DNA from: Nocardia flavorosea
GTDB taxonomy: Bacteria; Actinomycetota; Actinomycetes; Mycobacteriales; Mycobacteriaceae
DNA length: 64,000 nucleotides
NCBI RefSeq assembly: GCF_015477805.1
Contig: NZ_JADLQL010000003.1
Span: forward strand, 558,001 to 622,000
Direction: 5' to 3'
This document shows, one piece after another, positions 51,452 through 59,743 of this stretch; the first letter of the stretch is position 1, and each line of letters starts with the position of its first letter. The notes below the pieces were generated by a model that searched no databases, was not told the DNA's origin, and was given only the letters and a program-made list of their open reading frames with translations. The translations under genes and the position numbers were made by a program.

Positions 51452-54448
51452 GTGGGCATGCGCCCCCAAGCCGGTTTACCCTCGCTGTCCCGGCGCAGCC
51501 GTGTGCTGCTGGTGGCGGCGGTGGTGGTGGCCGCACTGCTGTTGGTAGGGCCGCGGCTCGTCGACACGTACACGAACTGGTTGTGGTTCGGGGAGGTCGA
51601 TTTCCGTGGTGTCTACCTGACCGTCCTGCTGACCAGGGTCGCGATCTTCCTGGCGGTCGCGGTGGTCGTCGGCGCGATCGTCTGGCTGGCGTTACTGCTG
51701 GCCTACCGATCCCGGCCGGTGTTCGTGCCGGCTTCCGGGGCCGGTGATCCGATCGCTCGTTACCGCACCACCGTGCTGAGCAAGCTGAAGCTGTTCGGTT
51801 TCGGTATCCCGGCGCTGCTGGGTGTCCTCTCCGGGCTGGTGGCGCAGTCGAACTGGGTCACCGTCCAGCTGTTCCTGCACGGCGGCTCCTTCGGCCGTAC
51901 CGATCCCCAGTTCGGTTTGGACGTCGGTTTCTACGCCTTCGATCTGCCGTTCTACCGGATGGTGCTGAACTGGCTGTTCGTGGCCGTGGTGATCGCATTC
52001 TTCGCGAATCTGGTGACCCACTACATATTCGGCGGTTTGCGGCTGACCGGCCGCGAGGGCGTGCTCACCACACCGGCACGGATCCAACTGGCGGCGCTGG
52101 CCGGAACCTTCGTCCTGCTCAAGGCGGTCGCCTACTGGTTCGACCGCTACCAACTGCTGATGAGTAGCCGCAAGGAGCCGACCTTCAACGGTGGTTCGTT
52201 CACCGATATCAACGCGGTGCTGCCGGCCAAGCTGATTCTGTTGTCCATCGCGATCATCTGTGCGATCGCGTTCTTCGCCGGGATCGTGCTACGCGATCTG
52301 CGGGTGCCCGCGATGGCGGCGGCGCTGCTGGTGCTCTCGTCGGTGCTGGTGGGCGCGGTGTGGCCGCTGATGGTCGAGCAGTTCTCGGTGCGCCCGAACG
52401 CGGCGGAGAAGGAACGCGAGTACATCGAACGCAATATCGATGCCACCCGGTACGCCTACGGAATCACCGACGACAAGATCGAATACGTTCCCTACAAGGG
52501 CGAGAGCAGCAAGAACCCGGTGAACGTGCCGGTGGACCACGCCACCATCGCCAATGCCCGGCTGCTCGATCCGAACATCCTCTCGCCGACGTTCACCCAG
52601 CTGCGCCAGCTGAAGAACTTCTACGGGTTCCCCGAGGAGCTCGATATCGACAGGTACGAGCTCAACGGGCAGATCCAGGACTACATCGTCGCCGCCCGCG
52701 AACTGTCGCCGGCCACCCTGAGCGGTAACCAGACCGACTGGATCAACAAGCACACCGTCTACACCCACGGCAACGGTTTCGTCGCCGCCCCGGCGAACCG
52801 GGTCAACCGGCCGCAGTCCGAAGATCCCAATTCGGGCGGCAGCAGCGACTCCGGGTACCCGATCTTCCTGGTCAGTGACCTGTTCACGCCGAAGGACCAG
52901 CAGCGGATCAAGGTCGATCAGCCACGGATCTACTACGGTGAGCTGATCTCGCAATCGGATCCCGATTACGCGATCGTCGGTGCGGAAGAGGGGCAGGAGC
53001 CCCGCGAGTACGACACCGATCAGTCGCGGTTCACCTACGACGGCGCCGGCGGTGTGCCGATCGGCAACTGGTTCAACCGGCTGGCGTTCGCCGCCAAGTA
53101 CGCCGAACGCAATATCTTGTTCTCCTCGGCGATCAGCAACGATTCGAAGATCCTCTACAACCGCTCGCCCCGGGAGCGGGTACAGAAGGTCGCGCCGTGG
53201 CTCACGACCGACGGCAACGCCTATCCCGCGGTGGTGGACGGCCGGATCAAGTGGATCGTGGACGCCTACACCACGCTCGACAGCTACCCCTACGCGCAGA
53301 CCACCTCGTTGGAGGGCGCGATCGAGGACAGTATCGATCAGCGCACCGGCCGGTTGCTGCCGCGTAAGGAAGTCAGCTACATCCGTAACTCGGTGAAGGC
53401 GACCGTCGACGCCTACGACGGCACCGTCGAGCTCTACGAGACCGACCCCACCGATCCGGTCCTGAAGGCGTGGCGCGGGGTGTTCCCCGACGCGGTGAAC
53501 CCGGAGAGCGAGATCAGCCCCGAACTGCGGGCGCATTTCCGGTATCCGGAGGATCTGTTCAAGGTGCAGCGCGAGATGCTCACCAAATACCACGTGGACG
53601 ATCCGCGCGAGTTCTTCAGGAACAACGCGTTCTGGTCGGTGCCCGCCGATCCGACGGTGGAGGGCGTATCGGCCAGCCAGCCGCCCTACTACGTGTTGTT
53701 GGGCGATCCGGAAACCGGTAAGCCGACGTTCAACCTGACCAGTGCGATGGTGGGCTACAACCGGCAGTTCCTGTCGTCCTATATCTCGGTGCGCTCCGAT
53801 CCGGAGGGCTACGGCAAGTTCAGGATTCTGCAACTGCCGACCGATACCCAGACGCAGGGTCCGCAGCAGACGCAGAACACGATGACGACAGCGCCCCAGG
53901 TGTCGCAGGAGAAGACGCTGCTGTCCAACTCGAACAAGATCAGATACGGCAATCTGCTCACCTTGCCGATCGCCGACGGCGGGATCCTGTACGTCGAGCC
54001 GTTCTACAACGAACGCAACACCGGCCAGAACACGGCGACCTTCCCGCAGCTCCTGCGCGTGCTGGTGAGTTATCGCGATCAGGCCGGAAGTGTGAAGGTC
54101 GGATACGGCTCGACCCTGGCCGACGCGTTGAACCAGGTGCTACCGGGCGCCGGTGCATTGGCGACGCCGTCGGGCGGCGATCCGGCCACGCGACCCAACC
54201 CGGGCGCCACGCCGCCACCTGCCGACACGGACGACCGGCAACCCGAGGATGAGGGCACCGGTACCAGCGAGGGTGCCGCCCCACCGCCGGCCACGGGTTC
54301 GGCGGCCCAGAATGCCGCCGCGGCCGAGCTCGATCGCAGAATCGAAGCGGTGCGCAGCGCGATGCGTACCGGGAACTTCGAGGACTTCGGCCGGGCACTG
54401 GACGAACTGGAAGCCGCGGTCGAGGCCTACCAGGACGCCGGTAGATAA
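51452..54448 (+). CDS. UPF0182 family membrane protein (Rv3193c-like)
   Basis: A 998-residue protein with about seven membrane helices in the first 310 residues (starting VLLVAAVVVAALLLVGPRLV), followed by a large extracytoplasmic domain (about 320-880) and a Pro/Ala-rich cytoplasmic or surface tail (about 890-998) ending in a helix. UPF0182 (COG1615) is large and conserved in actinobacteria, and its role is unknown. GTG start at 51452. The gene is followed by a strong terminator with a UUCG loop. Confidence 0.93.
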   Translation: MGMRPQAGLPSLSRRSRVLLVAAVVVAALLLVGPRLVDTYTNWLWFGEVDFRGVYLTVLLTRVAIFLAVAVVVGAIVWLALLLAYRSRPVFVPASGAGDPIARYRTTVLSKLKLFGFGIPALLGVLSGLVAQSNWVTVQLFLHGGSFGRTDPQFGLDVGFYAFDLPFYRMVLNWLFVAVVIAFFANLVTHYIFGGLRLTGREGVLTTPARIQLAALAGTFVLLKAVAYWFDRYQLLMSSRKEPTFNGGSFTDINAVLPAKLILLSIAIICAIAFFAGIVLRDLRVPAMAAALLVLSSVLVGAVWPLMVEQFSVRPNAAEKEREYIERNIDATRYAYGITDDKIEYVPYKGESSKNPVNVPVDHATIANARLLDPNILSPTFTQLRQLKNFYGFPEELDIDRYELNGQIQDYIVAARELSPATLSGNQTDWINKHTVYTHGNGFVAAPANRVNRPQSEDPNSGGSSDSGYPIFLVSDLFTPKDQQRIKVDQPRIYYGELISQSDPDYAIVGAEEGQEPREYDTDQSRFTYDGAGGVPIGNWFNRLAFAAKYAERNILFSSAISNDSKILYNRSPRERVQKVAPWLTTDGNAYPAVVDGRIKWIVDAYTTLDSYPYAQTTSLEGAIEDSIDQRTGRLLPRKEVSYIRNSVKATVDAYDGTVELYETDPTDPVLKAWRGVFPDAVNPESEISPELRAHFRYPEDLFKVQREMLTKYHVDDPREFFRNNAFWSVPADPTVEGVSASQPPYYVLLGDPETGKPTFNLTSAMVGYNRQFLSSYISVRSDPEGYGKFRILQLPTDTQTQGPQQTQNTMTTAPQVSQEKTLLSNSNKIRYGNLLTLPIADGGILYVEPFYNERNTGQNTATFPQLLRVLVSYRDQAGSVKVGYGSTLADALNQVLPGAGALATPSGGDPATRPNPGATPPPADTDDRQPEDEGTGTSEGAAPPPATGSAAQNAAAAELDRRIEAVRSAMRTGNFEDFGRALDELEAAVEAYQDAGR

Positions 54449-54482
54449 CAGACCAGGCCGGTCTGCGGCCCACGGATAACGC

Positions 54483-54526
54483 AACAAGAGGCGCTGCCGT
54501 CCTTCGGGACGGCAGCGCCTCTTGTT
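54483..54526. terminator. Bidirectional terminator with UUCG loop
   Basis: A perfect inverted repeat with 20-bp arms around TTCG (54503-54506). The arm sequences begin AACAAGAGG and end CCTCTTGTT, followed by TTC. It separates UPF0182 from the convergent rpf-like gene. Confidence 0.92.
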
Positions 54527-54565
54527 TCACGCGGTGACCGGCGCTCGATCAGGCGCCGTGCGGTG

Positions 54566-54901
54566 TCACAGGTACGAACCGCACACCGGCCAGGCGCCGG
54601 GGCCCTGAGTGGCGAGCACGTTCTCGGCGACGCGGATCTGCTCCTCGCGGCTGGCGTTGTGCGCCGAGCCGCTACCACCGTTGGCTTCCCAGGTGCTCTG
54701 GGAGAACTGCAGGCCGCCGTAGTAGCCGTTGCCGGTGTTGATGGACCAGTCGCCGCCGCTCTCGCACTGGGCGACAGCATCCCAGTTGCCCGAGTAAGCC
54801 GAGGCGGTGGCGGTGGAAAGACCGAACGGTACGGCAACGAGAGCCCCGGCGATAGCGGTCATGCCGAGGGCGCGGGTGCTGAACTTTCGGGTCTTGGTCA
54901 T
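54566..54901 (-). CDS. Resuscitation-promoting-factor-like muralytic protein
   Basis: A 111-residue secreted protein: a signal peptide (about 1-35) followed by a compact Rpf/lysozyme-like transglycosylase domain. Catalytic Glu47 lies in CESGGDWSINTGNGYYGGLQF, and Cys46 and Cys107 probably form the conserved disulfide. Rpf proteins cleave peptidoglycan and help dormant cells restart growth. The ATG has GGGAGGG about 8 nt upstream. A long structured leader and CRP-like sites precede it. It lacks the LysM or extra domains of RpfA/RpfB. Confidence 0.93.
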   Translation of the reverse strand: MTKTRKFSTRALGMTAIAGALVAVPFGLSTATASAYSGNWDAVAQCESGGDWSINTGNGYYGGLQFSQSTWEANGGSGSAHNASREEQIRVAENVLATQGPGAWPVCGSYL

Positions 54902-55080
54902 ATGCGAATCCCTCCCTGTGCCCACCGGCAGCGCGTTGGAAGCTGCGTGCCCCTGTCCCCAGGTGTTGTGTCGGGGTTTGAGCCGAACCGTGGGACAGGG
55001 TTGCCGGTGTTCTCCGATTCGGTCGGCCCGTCCCGGTCTGGTCGGGGCCTGCGAACGACCGTAACCAAGAATTCTCCGCA
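54902..55080 (-). promoter_or_regulatory. Structured 5' leader of the rpf-like gene, candidate riboswitch
   Basis: On the minus strand, CCCTGTCCCA (55000-54991) pairs with TGGGGACAGGG (54961-54951), enclosing a second helix. Further hairpins (GCAGC...GCTGC) lie nearer the start. c-di-AMP (ydaO-type) riboswitches precede rpf genes in several actinobacteria, and AACCCCGACA, followed by ACCTGGGG, weakly resembles the 3' part of that motif. I cannot verify the full consensus by eye, so the class is uncertain; that this is a folded leader is better supported. Confidence 0.4.
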
Positions 55081-55177
55081 GATCACGTATCGATAACTAT
55101 CAATATGTGTATTGGCGAGAGTCGGGAATATATGGAAAACTGCTGGTCATAATCCGAATTTCCGCTACCCGCTCGAA

Positions 55178-55211
55178 CGTGTGATCACACGGAAATGTGA
55201 CGGGGATCACT
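55178..55211 (-). promoter_or_regulatory. Tandem CRP-like palindromes upstream of the rpf-like gene
   Basis: CGTGTGATCACACG (55178-55191) is a perfect palindrome, and TGTGA-N6-TCAC (55196-55210) matches the CRP-type consensus. Centres are about 19 bp apart. In mycobacteria the cAMP receptor protein controls an rpf gene (rpfA), so the same regulation here is plausible. Confidence 0.55.
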
Positions 55212-55394
55212 GAATAATCGTAATTCGTGTCACGCGTATCGCGTTCGAGATCTGGGGCAATCGATTCGCTAACAGTCGGTGACCCGATATGGCCGAGAGT
55301 GAGTCCGGTCGATCGCTGCTTTCGGCGCCCGGGTCCGTCCGGAATGCGGGTGGCGCCGCTCATGGCCGGAAGAAAATGCGGTTGACCTGGCAAT

Positions 55395-55424
55395 TTGGCA
55401 ACCCCGCCGAGACGTGTGTAATGT
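55395..55424 (+). promoter_or_regulatory. Promoter of the initiator tRNA gene
   Basis: TTGGCA (55395-55400), an 18-bp spacer and TAATGT (55419-55424), 13 nt before the tRNA 5' end. Confidence 0.6.
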
Positions 55425-55437
55425 TGTGTTCACCCAA

Positions 55438-55511
55438 CGCGGGGTGGAGCAGCTCGGTAGCTCGCTGGGCTCATAACCCAGAGGTCGCAGGTTCAAATCC
55501 TGTCCCCGCTA
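55438..55511 (+). tRNA. Initiator tRNA-fMet (CAT)
   Basis: A full cloverleaf with anticodon CAT in the loop CTCATAA. Features of an initiator tRNA are present: a non-paired first base (C1 against U72) and three G-C pairs at the top of the anticodon stem (GGG/CCC). The T-arm is GCAGG-TTCAAAT-CCTGT. CCA is not encoded. Confidence 0.95.
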
Positions 55512-55516
55512 CTACC

Positions 55517-55560
55517 GGAAAGGCCCCGGAGAGGACATCCTCTCCGGGGCCTTTCCTTGT
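55517..55560 (+). terminator. Terminator of the initiator tRNA gene
   Basis: Perfect inverted repeat with 19-bp arms (GGAAAGGCCCCGGAGAGGA and its complement) starting 5 nt after the tRNA and followed by TTGTTTC. Confidence 0.92.
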
Positions 55561-55603
55561 TTCGAAGGTGCGATGCTCCGGTGGTCCGGGCCGGTCGGCG
55601 CCA

Positions 55604-55963
55604 CTACGGCGGCCCTTGTGTGAGTCGGTGTCGTCTCTTCCGTAGTCGTTCGGGTGGTCGGTGTGCGCTTCGTCGCGCCCGGATCGGCTGGCCGGCTGCG
55701 GGGTGTTTGCACGCACGGCCGGCCCTGCTCCGGGTCGGCGGCCGTTGTGGACGTTCTTTGTCGATACCGAATACCTTCGTTCGAGGGCGCGGCACGATAG
55801 CGACGTGATCAGGCAAACAATCAGCTAATTCGCGATGAGTGTGGTATCTCCGGATGGTCGGGAGTTCATCCGATTCGTGATATCGGACCGAGAACTCCAT
55901 GAGATCAGGCAATTTCGGCTCTTCGAGAAATTGCTCGGTATGAATTGCATCGGTGTAATTCAC
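55604..55963 (-). CDS. Hypothetical protein, uncertain
   Basis: A 119-residue frame beginning VNYTDAIHTEQFLEEPKLPD. Its first 80 residues look like a real protein with codon use less GC-biased than the neighbours, and the GTG has GGGGGA about 5 nt upstream. The C-terminal 40 residues are Arg/Pro-rich and less convincing. No domain recognised. It lies in a lower-GC patch between the tRNA terminator and the next gene, so it could be recently acquired or spurious. Confidence 0.35.
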   Translation of the reverse strand: MNYTDAIHTEQFLEEPKLPDLMEFSVRYHESDELPTIRRYHTHRELADCLPDHVAIVPRPRTKVFGIDKERPQRPPTRSRAGRACKHPAAGQPIRARRSAHRPPERLRKRRHRLTQGPP

Positions 55964-56187
55964 GACGGTCCCCCGGTAGGTCACGTAGTAGCAACGGAAG
56001 TTGGGGTACCTGCGCCGCCAACGTTGCGTGAAGGCAACGGTTTCCAGGAACCAGGCCAGGCGGGCCGTGCGACCGTACCGGCCGGGCCCCGTGTCGCGCG
56101 TCCGTCACATCCGTCGCGGGCGTTGCCCGACCGAGACCTGAACTGGTTTGCTGGGTTGCGCTGTCGCGAACCGGAGGATCACCTGTT

Positions 56188-56646
56188 ATGCCGTCGAATT
56201 TCACGCTCAGGGCCGTCAATACGGCGCACCGGGCACTGCTGCGCCTCAGCCGCGGCCGGCTGGGGACCGAGTACTTCGGGATGCCGGCTCTCGAACTGAT
56301 CACCAGCGGCCGGAAAACCGGTCGCCCTCGCTCGGTCATGCTCACCGCGCCGATTGTGGACGGTGATGACTACATCGTCGTCGCCTCGCGCGTGGGCGAC
56401 CCGGCGAATCCGGCGTGGTATCACAATCTCCGGGACAATTCGGCAGTCGAGGTCGCGTTTCGCAACGGGCCGCGTAAACCGATGACCGCTCGCGTTCTGC
56501 TCCCGCAGGAACGGGCGTCGCTGTGGCCCCGGATCGTCGCCGACTATCCGGTCTACGGTGACTATCAGAAACGGACTACACGTGAAATCCCGTTGGTACG
56601 ACTCACTCCCCGCTCGGCCGGGCAGCCCGCACTCCCTGGGGAGTAA
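56188..56646 (+). CDS. Nitroreductase-family deazaflavin (F420)-dependent oxidoreductase
   Basis: A 152-residue protein of the Ddn/FDOR-A type with the split-barrel segments LITSGRKTGRPRSVMLT, followed by YIVVASRVGDPANPAWYHNL and AVEVAFRNG...TARVL, which bind F420. Such enzymes reduce quinones or nitro compounds with reduced F420. The ATG follows GGAGG about 9 nt upstream. There is no F420 biosynthesis gene in the window. Substrate unknown. Confidence 0.9.
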   Translation: MPSNFTLRAVNTAHRALLRLSRGRLGTEYFGMPALELITSGRKTGRPRSVMLTAPIVDGDDYIVVASRVGDPANPAWYHNLRDNSAVEVAFRNGPRKPMTARVLLPQERASLWPRIVADYPVYGDYQKRTTREIPLVRLTPRSAGQPALPGE

Positions 56647-56966
56647 CGGCCCCGGGCGTTGTCGTCGTTGCGGTGCCCGCCCCTCGGCTCCGGACACCCC
56701 ACACGGTGGCGTGGGGCGCGCCGCGGCGTGCGAGGGACGGAACCTGGACGAGTGCCGTGTTCACGGTCTGGAGCCTGCGTTGCCGGGTGTGGGCCGATAG
56801 GCCGCGTTCGCGGTCCGGAACGTGCGTTGCCAGGAATCGCCCGAAGGACGCGTTCGCGCTCCGGAACGTGTAGTCGGGAATCGGCCGATGCGCTGCCGGG
56901 CGTGATTGCGCCCTCGCTTCCGCGGGCGGCGCCCCGCCCGTCGATCTCGGCCGAATCCTGCCGGGA
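56647..56966. other. Intergenic region with a short direct repeat
   Basis: I see no gene. Two 22-bp near-copies (56803-56824 and 56849-56870, one mismatch) begin CGCGTTCGCG and end CCGGAACGTG, spaced 46 bp apart. Confidence 0.5.
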
Positions 56967-57143
56967 TTACGCGTGCGGGACGGTGGGGACGGTTCCTGTC
57001 CGCCGGCCCGGGCCCGGTGAGCCCGGGCCGGCCATGATGTCGCGCCACCAGGCTTCGAGCCGGCTGGGCTCGGGCCAGATCACGGGGGTGTGGTCGGCGG
57101 TCGTTTCCACGTCGTTCTCCTCGGGGCCGGTGTTGTCGGGCAT
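56967..57143 (-). CDS. Small protein, 58 residues, unknown function
   Basis: A short frame with an excellent ribosome-binding site (GGAGG 5 nt before the ATG). It encodes an acidic N-terminal half (MPDNTGPEENDVETTADHTP), a Trp-rich centre (WPEPSRLEAWWRDIM) and a Gly/Pro/Thr tail. No signal peptide or known domain. It stands alone in a gene-poor 1-kb stretch. Confidence 0.55.
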   Translation of the reverse strand: MPDNTGPEENDVETTADHTPVIWPEPSRLEAWWRDIMAGPGSPGPGRRTGTVPTVPHA

Positions 57144-57649
57144 CCTTGCCTCCTGTACGCGTGGTGCGCCGGCGGGTCGCCACGTATGGGTACGCTGCTT
57201 CGATTTCGCCGCCCCCTGAAACCGGTTCGCCGGAAACTCCCGCGACCGAGCAACATTGTGACAGCAGATCGCCGGACCCGCCCGGTACCAATGTGTCGCA
57301 ATTCTAGCCTTTTTCGTTCAGGCCGTGCTCCGGTTTGTGGCGCACCGATTCTCCGGGCTTCGGAGCATAGCCATAGTTCGATAGCGGCAGGTAATGTGGA
57401 TAAGTCTGTGCGAGCGGGGTTTCGGTGATCTCCGCAGGTGGCAGGCAAGATCATGATCGACAAAACGACCGGTTCGTAGAATTCGACGGGATTATCGAGC
57501 GGGCGCGGGGTGGGAAATATCGCATTGATGTATGCGTAAATGTTCTTTCATTTGCCGGTGCACGGATGTGAACGAGGATGAAATCGCCGGGCCGGAAACG
57601 GTCGGCGCGAGTGCGACCGTCCGCGGTTACGCTGGGTAGACTGCCAGGC
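57144..57649. other. Intergenic region, gene-poor
   Basis: No convincing gene in these 506 bases; frames on both strands are out of phase with any good start. A perfect 7-bp inverted repeat, ACGGTCG-N9-CGACCGT (57598-57620), lies just upstream of the TetR gene. Confidence 0.5.
57598..57642 (+). promoter_or_regulatory. TetR gene promoter and candidate autoregulatory operator
   Basis: ACGGTCG (57598-57604) and CGACCGT (57614-57620) are perfect inverted copies spaced by 9 bp. TAGACT (57637-57642) lies 7 nt before the ATG and suggests a leaderless transcript. A site here would suit autorepression. Confidence 0.45.
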
Positions 57650-58378
57650 ATGTCGGTGGCTTCACCGCGGTCGCGGATCCCGGGGGCGGTCAATGGGTAC
57701 GCGGCGCGCTGGCAGCAGCACAACACCGAACGGCAGCGCAAGATCTTGCAGGCCGCGGTGGAACTGCTCGAGGAGAAGCCGGCCGGCGCGGAGATCCCGG
57801 TGATCCAGATCGCCGAACGGGCCGGGGTGGCCAAATCGGTGGTGTACCGGCAGTTCAGCGGTCGCGAAGATCTGGACCGGCGGATCCGGTCGTACCTGAT
57901 CGACGATCTCGGGGCGGTGCTCGACGCACAACTGGACGTGTCCACCGGCTCGGTGCGCGAGATCATCACCCGCACCGTCCGTGCGGTGGCCGACTGGATG
58001 GCGGATCATCCCCACCTCACCGCGTTCGCGCGTTCCGGGCCACCGGCGGGCGGTCCGGACAATGTCGACGCGATCAGCAGCCTGAAAACTCGCATCTCGG
58101 CACGTTCACAGGAGCTGATCGAGGGAATCGGTGAGATCGTGGGTGTCGATTCGGCGGCCCTCGAACCTGTGCCGTTCGCCGTGGTGACGATGGTGGAAGG
58201 AGTGCTCGCCGCCTGGGTTGCCGATCCACGGTCCAGGCGGACGCGCGCCGAGGTGGTCGCCGATCTGGCCGGCTACGCGTGGTACGTCCTCGACGGCGCG
58301 GCCCGCGCGGTCGGTGTGGTGGTGGATCCGGACCGGGAACTGGCCGAAGTGGTCGCGGGGCTCAGCGTCACCCCGTGA
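57650..58378 (+). CDS. TetR family transcriptional regulator
   Basis: A 242-residue regulator with an N-terminal TetR helix-turn-helix (about 25-80, IPVIQIAERAGVAKSVVYRQF) and an all-helical C-terminal domain ending LAEVVAGLSVTP. The ATG is placed by a TAGACT box 7 nt upstream and no ribosome-binding site. It is convergent with the diiron-oxygenase gene, whose upstream region carries a 27-bp palindrome, so it may control that gene and itself. Ligand unknown. Confidence 0.9.
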   Translation: MSVASPRSRIPGAVNGYAARWQQHNTERQRKILQAAVELLEEKPAGAEIPVIQIAERAGVAKSVVYRQFSGREDLDRRIRSYLIDDLGAVLDAQLDVSTGSVREIITRTVRAVADWMADHPHLTAFARSGPPAGGPDNVDAISSLKTRISARSQELIEGIGEIVGVDSAALEPVPFAVVTMVEGVLAAWVADPRSRRTRAEVVADLAGYAWYVLDGAARAVGVVVDPDRELAEVVAGLSVTP

Positions 58379-58422
58379 GCGTCCTGGCCCGGGCCGGAAC
58401 CGTGCCGGTCCGGGGTGCCGGG

Positions 58423-59424
58423 TCAGGCGACCGCAGGCCGGATCCGGCGTTCCGGTTCGCTGCGGTAGCGCGAACGGTCGCCGTCGATTCCCAGTGCCCG
58501 CCACAGCCGGGTGGTGACCGGGTTCATCAGGCCGAGTTCGTCGGCGAGGGCGCGCATATCGCCGAAATAGCCGGACAGGATCCCGCGAGAATGCGGACTG
58601 CGCCAGAAGGCCTCTTCGATCACCGAGCGCGGTACCTCGAATCGGCGGGCGAACTCGGGCGGAGGCGCCATGATCTCGCCGGCCAGCCAGCGTAGCGCCA
58701 GCGGGAAGGAGATTCCGCACAGTGCGGTGGAGATCGGGCCGAGTTTCTCGATATGCGCGCGCAGGAATTCTCCCGCGAACGAGATATGCCGGGCTTCCTC
58801 GGCGATATGGATCTCCATCGTCCGCACCACCAGGGGCGGCAGATTCGCGCCGTTGCGGATCATCGCCTTCTGGTAGTGGTCGATCGGTTCCTCACCACCC
58901 AGGATCCCGAGGAAAAGAATGACGTGGGCGTAACCGCCGGCCACCCCGATGAACGGGGACAGGGCCCGGAAGATCGGCCGCATACCGGGGACATCGTCGC
59001 CGATCCGGTTCACCAGTTCCTGGAACATCTGGATGTGATTGCACTCTTCGGTCATCTCGTGCAGGCAGTACCGGAACTCCGGCGAACCGTTGGGCAGCTT
59101 TGCGATGTACTGCATCATGCCGCGGATCAGCACGGTTTCGAAGGCCGCGCCGACCTTGATGGCATTGGCGATCCGCCAGCGCCCGATCTCGATCTGCTTG
59201 TCGACCGGCAACTGGCGATACCAGTCGGTGGCGCCGAGTGGATCGTAATCGGGGGAGAGGATCCAGCGCGGATCGTTGCGGTCGAGTGCCAGTTCGGGTG
59301 CGTCCCAATCGATATCGAGATAAGGGTCGAAGCGGCGGCGCACCGAGCCTTCCGACAGCGTTTCCAGCATTTCGCGGTACCGGGCTCCCAGTTTCGGGGC
59401 CCGGGGCAGAGTCGACGGCGTCAT
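58423..59424 (-). CDS. AurF-like diiron oxygenase
   Basis: A 333-residue protein of the AurF/PABA N-oxygenase type, a ferritin-like diiron fold. Carboxylate and histidine ligands are visible: Glu96 in AAFETVL, HEMTEECNHIQMFQE (ExxH, Glu127 and His130) and IHIAEEARHISFAGEF (EExxH). Family members oxidise amines, alcohols or lipid-like substrates; the substrate here is unknown. GAGGAGG lies 5 nt before the ATG. Near the promoter is a 27-bp palindrome. Confidence 0.88.
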   Translation of the reverse strand: MTPSTLPRAPKLGARYREMLETLSEGSVRRRFDPYLDIDWDAPELALDRNDPRWILSPDYDPLGATDWYRQLPVDKQIEIGRWRIANAIKVGAAFETVLIRGMMQYIAKLPNGSPEFRYCLHEMTEECNHIQMFQELVNRIGDDVPGMRPIFRALSPFIGVAGGYAHVILFLGILGGEEPIDHYQKAMIRNGANLPPLVVRTMEIHIAEEARHISFAGEFLRAHIEKLGPISTALCGISFPLALRWLAGEIMAPPPEFARRFEVPRSVIEEAFWRSPHSRGILSGYFGDMRALADELGLMNPVTTRLWRALGIDGDRSRYRSEPERRIRPAVA

Positions 59425-59743
59425 CGGTGCCTCCTCGTGCGTTATGGGGTACATCTCCACCCCGAAATTTACCGGGACTTAGAGTCTCAGTAAATAGCCG
59501 GCGGGCTGTTGCAACGGAATCGTGCCTCGAGCAGGGCGGTACCGGGTCGTCGCCGCGAGCCGACCGGCTCGCGGCGGGAGTGCGCGGCGGGAGTGCGCGG
59601 TCGCTCGGAGACAGAATGCTCCTCGGTGACGCCGTCGGGTGGTCGCCCGGGCCTTCGGAGGGGGAGGCAGGAGGTCGCGCAGGAAACCGTGGAGTCCACC
59701 CGACGTACATCCGGGCGGCCGAGCACGCCCGGGATGTGCTGCG
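59425..59743. other. Upstream region of the diiron-oxygenase gene
   Basis: No gene supported. Contains the palindrome at 59468-59494 annotated separately and otherwise GC-rich sequence with no clear structure. Confidence 0.5.
59468..59494. promoter_or_regulatory. 27-bp palindrome, candidate TetR operator
   Basis: The ends are TTTAC and GTAAA, with inner halves GACT and AGTC. Only a few positions of the 27 break the symmetry. It lies 44-70 bp upstream of the diiron-oxygenase start, where a repressor would block transcription. The neighbouring TetR protein is the obvious candidate; a lipid- or steroid-linked TetR protein encoded elsewhere is also possible. Confidence 0.5.

Noticed and set aside
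54902..55080. Confident call of a c-di-AMP riboswitch
   Set aside because: Only weak partial similarity to the motif was visible; reported as a structured leader with the class left open.
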